A stretch of DNA of 5,457 nucleotides from the NCBI GenBank assembly GCA_021159825.1, contig JAGHDR010000029.1, forward strand, positions 1 through 5,457, in the 5' to 3' direction. The notes under the pieces are model-generated. The model was not told where the DNA came from. It worked only from the letters and a program-made list of their open reading frames with translations, and did no database searches. The translations under genes were made by a program, and so were the position numbers. This DNA comes from Deltaproteobacteria bacterium. GTDB lineage: Bacteria; Desulfobacterota; DSM-4660; Desulfatiglandales; Desulfatiglandaceae. This document shows, in pieces, positions 1-4,791 of the stretch (its first letter is position 1; the number at the start of each line of letters is the position of its first letter).

Positions 1-59
1 CGGCCGAGTACGGAAACTGGAAAAGGGCCGTTATGAAAACCTTTGACTGGGTTCAATAG
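1..59 (+). CDS. 3' end of an upstream gene (partial, unidentified)
   Basis: In the frame whose first full codon is at base 3, the sequence is open from the window edge to a TAG at 57-59 and reads AEYGNWKRAVMKTFDWVQ. Third positions are GC-biased (about 11 of 18), like the genes that follow, whereas the frame beginning at base 2 is less biased and stops at 44-46. This suggests the tail of a gene lying upstream in the same operon as waaA. It would overlap waaA by 17 bp if waaA starts at TTG 43, or end 4 bp before it if waaA starts at GTG 64. Eighteen residues are too few to identify the family. In many Gram-negatives waaA sits among lipid A/LPS genes, so such a function is possible, but nothing in these residues shows it. 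Confidence 0.4.
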   Translation, partial: AEYGNWKRAVMKTFDWVQ

Positions 60-1308
60 CGCTGTGAGCTTTCTAAAGCATTTTCAGGAACGTCTGGGGT
101 TTCTGCCCGCAAACACCGTTAAATCCCTTTCGGGTAGCCCCAGGGTCTGGATCCATGGGGCGTCCCTGGGGGAAGTCCGGGTGGCTGCGGCGATTATCAA
201 GTCGCTACAGGCGAAACTACCCGGCTGTACCATCATTGTTTCAACCGTAACGGAACATGGCCGAAACCTGGCGCTTGAGGTTTTCGAAAAAGAGATCCCG
301 GTTGTTTATGCGCCGCTGGATCTGCCGGGGTGCGCCCTCAAAGCCCTCTCCTCGGTACGACCGGATGTGATGATTTTTCTGGAGACGGAAATATGGCCGG
401 CCTGGATTTTTACAGCCCGCAGATTGGGCATCAAACTGGCCTTGCTCAACGGTCGCATTTCCCCACGTTCACTTAAAGGCTACCTGAAGTTCCGACCCTT
501 TTTCCGGTCGGTTCTCAAAAACTTTGACGCTTTCAGCATGATTTCCAAAACAGACGCGGACCGTATTCATGCCATGGGGGCGCCCTCCGGCAGAATCCGG
601 GTCAACGGAAATGCCAAATACGATCATACTATCATTTCACCGGACCCTGCCGTGGAACGGGAAATGCGGCGGATCTTAAACCTGGCCCCATCGGACCGGG
701 TTATTGTGGCCGGCAGCACACGCGGGGGTGAAGAGGCCATGCTGCTTGACGCTTACGAAAGAATTCGCTCAAGATATCCGGAGATCCTCTTAATTTTGGC
801 GCCCAGGCATATCAAACGGGCCGATGACATTTGCGCCCTGATTCGCAGTCGAGGGCTTAAGTGCCGGCTGAGAACGGAAATCGGCCGGGGGAAAACAGAA
901 CGAACCGCACAAATCCTTGTCATCGATACCTTTGGTGAACTGTTCAACATCTACAGCGTTGCAACCGTTGTGTTCTGCGGCGCCAGCCTGGTTCCCCTGG
1001 GAGGGCAGAACCCTCTGGAAGCGGCTGTATGGGGAAAACCCATCCTTTACGGGCCCCATATGGAAGATTTCCAGGATGCAAAAGAGATGCTGGAATCCGC
1101 GGGTGGAAGTCTGGAAGTGCCGGATTCCCGTGAACTGGCGGAAGCGTTCCTCGGGTTGCTTGAACATCCGGAGGAATCCGGCGCCCTGGGCCACCGCGCC
1201 AGGGAAGCAGCGCTTCAAACACAGGCCGCCGCCCACAAGCATGCAGAGATCATCAGGATGCTTTTCAAGAACGGAACTTTTTATAGAGAGGATATTCATG
1301 ACCATTGA
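43..1308 (+). CDS. waaA: 3-deoxy-D-manno-octulosonic acid (Kdo) transferase WaaA/KdtA
   Basis: Transfers Kdo from CMP-Kdo to the lipid A precursor at the cytoplasmic face of the inner membrane (GT30, GT-B fold). The protein is recognisable throughout. It has a WIHGASLGEV segment (residues 36-45) containing Glu44, which matches the family's catalytic base. FLETEIWP follows at 112-119, NGRIS/R at 136-142, VNGNAKYD at 187-194, APRH at 253-256, DTFGEL at 295-300, and a CMP-Kdo-site region with GASLVPLGGQNPLEAA at 313-328. The N-terminus is odd. Compared with E. coli WaaA as I recall it, about 20 residues before the ERLGF segment are missing, and these normally form a hydrophobic membrane anchor. 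Only non-ATG starts are available, TTG at 43 or GTG at 64, with no clear Shine-Dalgarno for either, because an in-frame TGA lies at 34-36. The gene overlaps the next one by 11 bp. Function is secure; the start is not. Confidence 0.93.
   Translation: MTGFNSAVSFLKHFQERLGFLPANTVKSLSGSPRVWIHGASLGEVRVAAAIIKSLQAKLPGCTIIVSTVTEHGRNLALEVFEKEIPVVYAPLDLPGCALKALSSVRPDVMIFLETEIWPAWIFTARRLGIKLALLNGRISPRSLKGYLKFRPFFRSVLKNFDAFSMISKTDADRIHAMGAPSGRIRVNGNAKYDHTIISPDPAVEREMRRILNLAPSDRVIVAGSTRGGEEAMLLDAYERIRSRYPEILLILAPRHIKRADDICALIRSRGLKCRLRTEIGRGKTERTAQILVIDTFGELFNIYSVATVVFCGASLVPLGGQNPLEAAVWGKPILYGPHMEDFQDAKEMLESAGGSLEVPDSRELAEAFLGLLEHPEESGALGHRAREAALQTQAAAHKHAEIIRMLFKNGTFYREDIHDH
1285..1292 (+). promoter_or_regulatory. 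Ribosome binding site fixing the internal ATG start at 1298
   Basis: AGAGAGGA lies 5 nt before ATG 1298, inside the end of waaA. It is the reason for choosing 1298 as the start of the second gene. The same frame is open much further upstream, to 917, but only as a shadow of waaA. The site also makes translational coupling with waaA likely. Confidence 0.75.
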
Positions 1309-2500
1309 CCGCGCCGTCATTGATGCTATGTACCAGGGTTTTTCCGGGAAAATCCGGAGCCGTGTGGACCAGGCCATCGACATCATGGTGGAAACCAAAA
1401 AGAACAACGGCAGAATCGTTGCCGTGGTGGGCAGCGGCCCCAACATCCATGAAGGGGTAACCACCCTGATTGCCGAGTTGATTCACAAAGGCCTCATCGA
1501 CGGGGTCAGCACCAGTTCCGCCGTGGTCAGTCACGAGATGGCGGGGGCACTGGAGAAGGTCAAACGGGTGGAGGGAAAAGACCTGGGAATCGATGAAATG
1601 CTTCTTCCCATTGACGGACGTCTTGAGGTCAGCCTGCTTGCGCTGGATCAGTTGCACACCTATGAGAACGAAATTTCTCTGGATATGGATCTCTTCCGCA
1701 GGATGATCGGGGCCAGGGGGGATGTGATTACCAAAGTGGCGGGAAACATGGCCTATCCCACCGGCCTTCGCACCGAGCGGCTGGCGCGGGATGTGCTCGC
1801 ACTGGCCCGGCGGTATGGCCTCCCTTTTGAGCAGGTGGCCGGTTTCGGGGCGGACCCTTACACCATGATCGGTGCCGGCGCCCAAAAAAACGTACCGGTT
1901 CTGGTGACTGTCCCTCAACTGATCGGGGGCGGAGAAGTGGGCTTGGCCGTGGGGGATTCCATTTCCATCTCGCAGAGATGCCGCAGGATCGCGGATCTCA
2001 TGGAGAGCGCCGATGTGATCATTGAATCCGCCGTGGCCCTGAGCCAGGAAATTCACGACGGTCCCTTTGAACGGTACACGGGCCACGGCATCTGGGCCCA
2101 CTGGGAAGGGGACCGGACCTATTCTCTCGCAAAAAAGAAAATCCTGCGGATCGACCTGGATCCGACCCTTGAAAAAGCATGGATGCATGAGCGAAAAGAC
2201 GGCCGGGTATCCGGGGCCGTGGACCGGGGGCTGCCCAAAACAAAATCAATCGGGCTTCCCTTTCGAATGGAAATGTCCGGGTTTGCTCGGATTCCCGGGA
2301 GCCTTCCCATTGTGGGCGATATCGGCGAAATATGGCCCGTTCTGGCGACCCGTGTATCAGAGGCCCTCGACATTCGCTTGGATCTGATGAGCTACAAACA
2401 ATCTACGCCCGAGGGCGAGGCTTTCAGGGAGTGGATTGTTCGCGAGGTTCAACCGCTGAACAGAAACCGCATGTTCAAGGCCCTCAGGGAGCGCACATAA
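1298..2500 (+). CDS. Conserved protein of unknown function, deoxyhypusine synthase/LOR-SDH superfamily-like N-terminal half
   Basis: A 400-residue soluble protein with no signal peptide or membrane segment. The N-terminal part (residues about 39-90) reads as a Rossmann-like unit. A beta strand RIVAVVGSGPNIHEG (39-53) is followed by a helix, then LIDGVSTSSAVVSHEMAGAL (66-85). This pattern of strand, small-residue turn, helix, VD-x-x-x-T/G and a terminal acidic residue is what I remember from the NAD-binding domain of deoxyhypusine synthase and from the LOR/SDH (TIGR00300) domain. The C-terminal half has dense, conserved-looking motifs that I cannot assign: VAGN (147-150), GFGADPYTMIGAG (182-194), VPQLIGGGEVGLAVGDS (205-221), ESAVALSQEIHDGP (243-256), YTGHGIWAHWEGD (260-272), RIDLD (284-288) and PFRMEMSGFARIPGSLPIVGD (321-341). 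It does not contain the lysine-bearing C-terminal motif of true deoxyhypusine synthase as I recall it, so that activity should not be assumed. It overlaps waaA by 11 bp and so is probably co-expressed with it. Confidence 0.8.
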   Translation: MTIDRAVIDAMYQGFSGKIRSRVDQAIDIMVETKKNNGRIVAVVGSGPNIHEGVTTLIAELIHKGLIDGVSTSSAVVSHEMAGALEKVKRVEGKDLGIDEMLLPIDGRLEVSLLALDQLHTYENEISLDMDLFRRMIGARGDVITKVAGNMAYPTGLRTERLARDVLALARRYGLPFEQVAGFGADPYTMIGAGAQKNVPVLVTVPQLIGGGEVGLAVGDSISISQRCRRIADLMESADVIIESAVALSQEIHDGPFERYTGHGIWAHWEGDRTYSLAKKKILRIDLDPTLEKAWMHERKDGRVSGAVDRGLPKTKSIGLPFRMEMSGFARIPGSLPIVGDIGEIWPVLATRVSEALDIRLDLMSYKQSTPEGEAFREWIVREVQPLNRNRMFKALRERT

Positions 2501-2505
2501 GACTC

Positions 2506-2814
2506 TCATGAAACCTTTTCGGGCTGTGCCGATTTGAGCCGAACCCTTTTGAGCTTAACCAGGGTGGCCCCCCATCCTGATGACCCGTCATCCAGCTGAT
2601 ATTGAACCACATCCGGGTGTTTTAGAAGGTGCGCATGCACCGTGCGGCGGAGTACCCCTTTGCCCTTTCCGTGAATGATCCTGACGTCAAGAATCCCTTT
2701 TTGCATGCAGGCCCACAGGTATTCGTCCACCACTGAAGCCACATCCCGGGGGGCAAAGGTGTGAAGGTCCAGAACCCCGTCTATGGGAATTTCGACAGAA
2801 TCGGAATCCGGCAT
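2506..2814 (-). CDS. Stand-alone Smr-domain protein
   Basis: A 102-residue protein consisting almost entirely of one Smr domain, the C-terminal domain of MutS2, known in several families as a nucleic acid nicking/binding module. Visible hallmarks are PIDGVLDLHTF (residues 10-20, the LDLH motif), YLWACMQKGILDVRIIHGKGKGVLRRTVH (32-60, containing the HGKGKG motif), and SGWGATLVKL (79-88). Length is normal for the small stand-alone bacterial Smr proteins, so the gene looks complete. The start is the first possible ATG, because an in-frame TAA directly abuts it upstream (2815-2817). The only purine-rich upstream element is a weak GTAGG. It converges with the gene ending at 2500, leaving 5 bp. No MutS-type ATPase is nearby, so its physiological role is not shown by context. 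Confidence 0.92.
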   Translation of the reverse strand: MPDSDSVEIPIDGVLDLHTFAPRDVASVVDEYLWACMQKGILDVRIIHGKGKGVLRRTVHAHLLKHPDVVQYQLDDGSSGWGATLVKLKRVRLKSAQPEKVS

Positions 2815-2859
2815 TTAATGCCTACTTTTTGCATATGCGCCCTTCGATTTGTTTCTCTT

Positions 2860-2874
2860 CATGCCGCCGGCATG
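2860..2874. repeat. Perfect inverted repeat CATGCCG-C-CGGCATG
   Basis: Two 7-bp arms are fully complementary around a single central C, between the small ORF ending at 2893 and smr. Neither strand has a T-run after it, so it does not look like an intrinsic terminator. It could be an mRNA hairpin in the smr leader, a protein binding site, or a chance palindrome. Confidence 0.5.
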
Positions 2875-2892
2875 AGGTACGGATGAAACGCC

Positions 2893-3006
2893 TCACTGAT
2901 CGCACAGCTGACCCGGCGATCGGTTCTGCCCTTTGGTAATCCACTCCAGAAAGCGACTGCCCCATCCATTTTTTTTCTTCCTGCTGTCTTTGTTTTTTAT
3001 ATTCAT
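2893..3006 (-). CDS. Candidate small protein, 37 residues, unknown function
   Basis: ATG at 3006 to TGA at 2893 encodes a lysine-rich N-terminus (residues 1-13), then GWGSRFLEWITKGQ (14-27) and a tail ending PGQLCDQ (31-37). The W-x-x-RFLEWI helix with a basic leader and a lone terminal cysteine looks more protein-like than the overlapping longer frame, which continues from the crotonase remnant. No convincing Shine-Dalgarno precedes the ATG; a GGGG lies about 22 nt upstream, too far. An A8 run on the coding strand (2969-2976) sits inside the lysine stretch. The family is not recognised, and the ORF may be non-coding. Confidence 0.33.
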   Translation of the reverse strand: MNIKNKDSRKKKNGWGSRFLEWITKGQNRSPGQLCDQ

Positions 3007-3082
3007 CAGAAATACCGGCTTGTTTTGTCCCCTTTACCGACCATACCGCGAAGTAAAAGCAAAGTTTGGTTTCGGTCTTCCA

Positions 3083-3178
3083 CTGAATGTTTACGGCATT
3101 GTACTTGCGAGGCCGGTTCAGGGATAACACCCCGATGCCGGTCTCGACAATCTCGTATTCTATGGTTTCATAGCGCAT
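3083..3178 (-). pseudogene. 5' remnant of an enoyl-CoA hydratase/isomerase (crotonase) gene
   Basis: From ATG 3178 the first ~32 codons read MRYETIEYEIVETGIGVLSL followed by NRPRKYNAVNIQ. This is the typical crotonase N-terminus, with the GVLSLNRPxKxNA strand-turn. Family members are about 260 residues long. Here the resemblance ends right after NAVN, and none of the three frames downstream shows the oxyanion-hole or catalytic-Glu regions. The same frame stays open to a TAG at 2822-2824 (also with an upstream TTG at 3196), but those residues are highly basic and unlike any crotonase. A GAGGG lies 11 nt before ATG 3178, and promoter-like sequences lie further upstream, so it may still be transcribed. 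A large deletion or rearrangement that left the start of the gene is the simplest explanation. Confidence 0.7.
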
Positions 3179-3220
3179 AACACAGATATCCCTCAAGTAA
3201 TATGATAAATGGATTTTCCA

Positions 3221-3249
3221 AGTTTAATCAAAGAACTGGAATCAGTCAA
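3221..3249 (-). promoter_or_regulatory. Predicted sigma70-type promoter reading left
   Basis: On the minus strand, TTGACT (3249-3244) is separated by exactly 17 bp from TAAACT (3226-3221). A second overlapping possibility is TTGATT (3231-3226), an 18-bp spacer, and TATCAT (3207-3202). Either would transcribe the crotonase remnant, the small ORF and probably smr. Confidence 0.45.
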
Positions 3250-3250
3250 G

Positions 3251-3261
3251 GCTCCCGGAGC
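3251..3261. promoter_or_regulatory. Palindrome GCTCC-C-GGAGC between divergent promoters, possible operator
   Basis: Two perfect 5-bp arms surround one central base. The palindrome lies between two -35 boxes that themselves form an inverted repeat (AGTCAA at 3244-3249 and TTGACT at 3277-3282, 27 bp apart). The position would suit a regulator acting on both directions. It is short, so chance is possible, and no regulator gene is in the window. Confidence 0.3.
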
Positions 3262-3276
3262 AATTGAAAAAGACGT

Positions 3277-3305
3277 TTGACTTTAACCATACCTTCAAAT
3301 AGGAT
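3277..3305 (+). promoter_or_regulatory. Predicted sigma70-type promoter for the DUF169 gene
   Basis: TTGACT (3277-3282), a 17-bp spacer, then TAGGAT (3300-3305). The -35 matches consensus at 5 of 6 and the -10 at 4 of 6 positions. A start of transcription near 3312 would leave an A-rich leader of roughly 70 nt before ATG 3384, in which I see no riboswitch-like structure. Confidence 0.5.
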
Positions 3306-3369
3306 TTGCGACCATAGACCTTGGAGTAAATAAATTAAAAGTCGGAAAAGATAAGAAAAAGTCAGCAAC

Positions 3370-3375
3370 AGGTGA
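3370..3375 (+). promoter_or_regulatory. Ribosome binding site deciding the DUF169 start
   Basis: AGGTGA is followed by 8 nt and ATG 3384. The upstream in-frame GTG at 3372 lies within this element and has no Shine-Dalgarno of its own, so the ATG is preferred. Confidence 0.65.
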
Positions 3376-3383
3376 TAAAGATC

Positions 3384-4244
3384 ATGCTGGATACTCAACT
3401 TTTGATGGATGATGTGCGTTTGGCAAGGGAATTGCTTGAAAACGCAGAGACAAACAGCGGAAGAATAAGCCCCTCGGACATCGTTTTCGGACTTCGAAAT
3501 CTTCTCAAAATGAAATACTACCCCGTAGCGGTGAAATTCTTTTTTGAAGAAGCCGAGCTGGAGGATTTCAAAGCCAATACCGATTACCAGGTGGGGCTCA
3601 GGCCCTATACTTTTTGTCACTATGTGGCCGCATCGCGACAACGGGGAGATATTCTGCTTGGAACAAAGGACAAGTTAGGATGTTCCAACGCAAAATACGT
3701 GCTCGGCTGGAAAGAGATGGATGAGGCGGAAGTAAAGAGCCACCTGAAATACACCAAAAGCCGGGAGCAGGCAAAGAAATTCCTGAAAACCAAAAAGCGT
3801 CTGCCTCCGGGTTTGCTGGCATTTGCCACGGCGCCCCTTCACACCTCACCCTTTGAGCCCGATTTAGTTCATGGCATGTGCGACCCGCTGCAGTCGTATC
3901 ATCTGGCCAACGACTGGTGCGCGGCCCATGATACCCATCCATTCGAAATGATCATGACCATGAACTCATCCATTTGTCATGGATGTGCCCAATGCTACGT
4001 CACCCAAAGGCCCAATGTTACCCAGATGTGCAGCAGCAGCAAAACAGCCGGGAAAACCGAACAGGGCGAAAAGAACTACATATGGCCCTATGAGCAATTT
4101 GAACCGACGTTTCATTGGACCCTGGAACGGACGGTTCGCGACGGAGGGGTGTCTTTTTCGCGAACGGGTGAAACCTATCCAGGCTTTGACATTTGCAAGC
4201 TGTGCAGTTTTTTGGTTTTCAAAAAGCCAAAGAAAAAAGAATAA
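3384..4244 (+). CDS. DUF169 family (COG2043-type) cysteine-rich protein
   Basis: A 286-residue soluble protein from ATG 3384. It has the layout I associate with DUF169: a short helical N-terminus, then YYPVAVKFFFEEAEL (45-59), a cysteine in RPYTFCHYVAASRQRGD (73-89), and LGCSNAKYVLGW (98-109). ATAPLHTSPFEPDLV (148-162) follows, and a cysteine-rich C-terminal third completes the protein. Ten cysteines are present (78, 100, 166, 179, 198, 201, 204, 216, 271, 274), with a CxxCxxC cluster at 198-204 and a final CxxC at 271-274. This suggests metal or Fe-S binding, which is an inference; the family has no established function that I know of. The C-terminus is lysine-rich. The gene appears to be transcribed alone from the divergent promoter region and ends 44 bp from the convergent NifU-like gene. 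GTG 3372 would add four residues. Confidence 0.85.
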   Translation: MLDTQLLMDDVRLARELLENAETNSGRISPSDIVFGLRNLLKMKYYPVAVKFFFEEAELEDFKANTDYQVGLRPYTFCHYVAASRQRGDILLGTKDKLGCSNAKYVLGWKEMDEAEVKSHLKYTKSREQAKKFLKTKKRLPPGLLAFATAPLHTSPFEPDLVHGMCDPLQSYHLANDWCAAHDTHPFEMIMTMNSSICHGCAQCYVTQRPNVTQMCSSSKTAGKTEQGEKNYIWPYEQFEPTFHWTLERTVRDGGVSFSRTGETYPGFDICKLCSFLVFKKPKKKE

Positions 4245-4258
4245 AAGCGTACCTGTCG

Positions 4259-4279
4259 AAAAATCCGTCTATGGAGACG
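4259..4279 (-). terminator. Probable intrinsic terminator after the NifU-like gene
   Basis: On the minus strand, CGTCT-CCAT-AGACG forms a 5-bp stem with a 4-nt loop, then GA and five T residues (4263-4259). It begins 10 bp beyond the stop codon at 4289. The stem is short, so efficiency may be modest. Read on the plus strand there is no T-run, so it would not terminate the DUF169 gene. Confidence 0.5.
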
Positions 4280-4288
4280 CGAAAAAAG

Positions 4289-4744
4289 TTATCCGAGTTC
4301 CTCCTCTTTTCCGGCCGTGGTAGTCTTCGTCATATAGTCGCTGAGCGCCTCCTGGAGGGTTTCCCCTGCCAGGTGTGCGCAATGTTGTTCTTTTTCCGGC
4401 GCTCCCCCCATTTTTTCAAGAATGCTTTCTCCAGTCACGTCCAGAAGTTCGTCCGGGGTCTTTCCAAAGGCCATCTCTGCCGCAAAAGATCCACACGCAG
4501 CACTGGACCCGCACCCATCCGTCTCAAATGCCGCCTCGTTAATGCGATCATTTTCAAACCGTAGAAAAATTTCCATGGTATCACCACAGGGACCGGTTAC
4601 ACGGGCATATCCGTCAGGATTTGAAAGCACACCACGGTAGAGGGGTTTGATCATTCGGTCAAAAGCAGGAACACCGTAGCCGTCATTTTTCAGGAAAATC
4701 TCCTTCTGGAGGTTTTTCACATCATCATTCACATTATCAGCCAT
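4289..4744 (-). CDS. NifU/IscU-type iron-sulfur cluster scaffold protein
   Basis: A 151-residue protein with one NifU N-terminal (IscU-like) domain on which Fe-S clusters are built before transfer to target proteins in the cytoplasm. The three ligand cysteines are in place: Cys53 in GPCGDTMEIFLRFE (with the usual Asp two residues on), Cys78 in DGCGSSAACGS, and Cys122 in EKEQHCAHLAGETLQEAL. A fourth cysteine, Cys84, occupies a position that is Ser in classical NifU; I recall this GCG..ACGS form in many anaerobe NifU-like proteins. An extension of about 40 residues precedes the core, and a short acidic/Lys tail ends it. There is no NifU-type C-terminal thioredoxin-like domain. AGATAGGA (4760-4753) lies 8 nt before the ATG and supports the start. 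It lies 47 bp downstream of an Mrp-type ATPase gene on the same strand, which fits a shared operon for cluster assembly and delivery. Confidence 0.9.
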   Translation of the reverse strand: MADNVNDDVKNLQKEIFLKNDGYGVPAFDRMIKPLYRGVLSNPDGYARVTGPCGDTMEIFLRFENDRINEAAFETDGCGSSAACGSFAAEMAFGKTPDELLDVTGESILEKMGGAPEKEQHCAHLAGETLQEALSDYMTKTTTAGKEEELG

Positions 4745-4791
4745 TGCGTTTGTCCTATCTTACAACGGTGCATCCGGAAGGTTGCCCGGTC

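Noticed and set aside
917..1297. In-frame extension of the 1298-2500 gene to an upstream ATG at 917
   Set aside because: The extra 127 residues are a shadow of waaA in another frame and look unlike protein. The strong AGAGAGGA before ATG 1298 fixes the start.
790..2188. Long open frames on the minus strand opposite waaA and the following gene
   Set aside because: They lie opposite strongly supported genes, have no recognisable motifs, and reflect GC-biased codon use on the other strand.
2768..2862. 15-codon minus-strand mini-ORF (ATG 2862) whose TAA abuts the smr ATG
   Set aside because: It is in the same frame as smr and has no ribosome site. It is probably only the chance frame between the inverted repeat and the smr start, though the TAA-ATG junction usefully limits the smr start.
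2933..3127. 64-codon plus-strand ORF with a hydrophobic phenylalanine-rich stretch
   Set aside because: The stretch comes from the T-rich complement of the A8/lysine region, and the rest is the antisense of the crotonase remnant. No ribosome site is visible.
4205..4236. TTTGG/CCAAA hairpin near the end of the DUF169 gene as a terminator
   Set aside because: It is inside the coding sequence, AT-rich with a weak stem, and followed by A residues instead of T on both relevant strands.
4193..4564. 123-codon plus-strand ORF overlapping the DUF169 end and the NifU-like gene
   Set aside because: It is a shadow frame over two well-supported genes, with no domain resemblance.
4769..4790. CCGG...CCGG repeat in the gap between the Mrp and NifU-like genes as a terminator or attenuator
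   Set aside because: CCGG is self-complementary and only 4 bp long, and no T-run follows, so it is likely chance.
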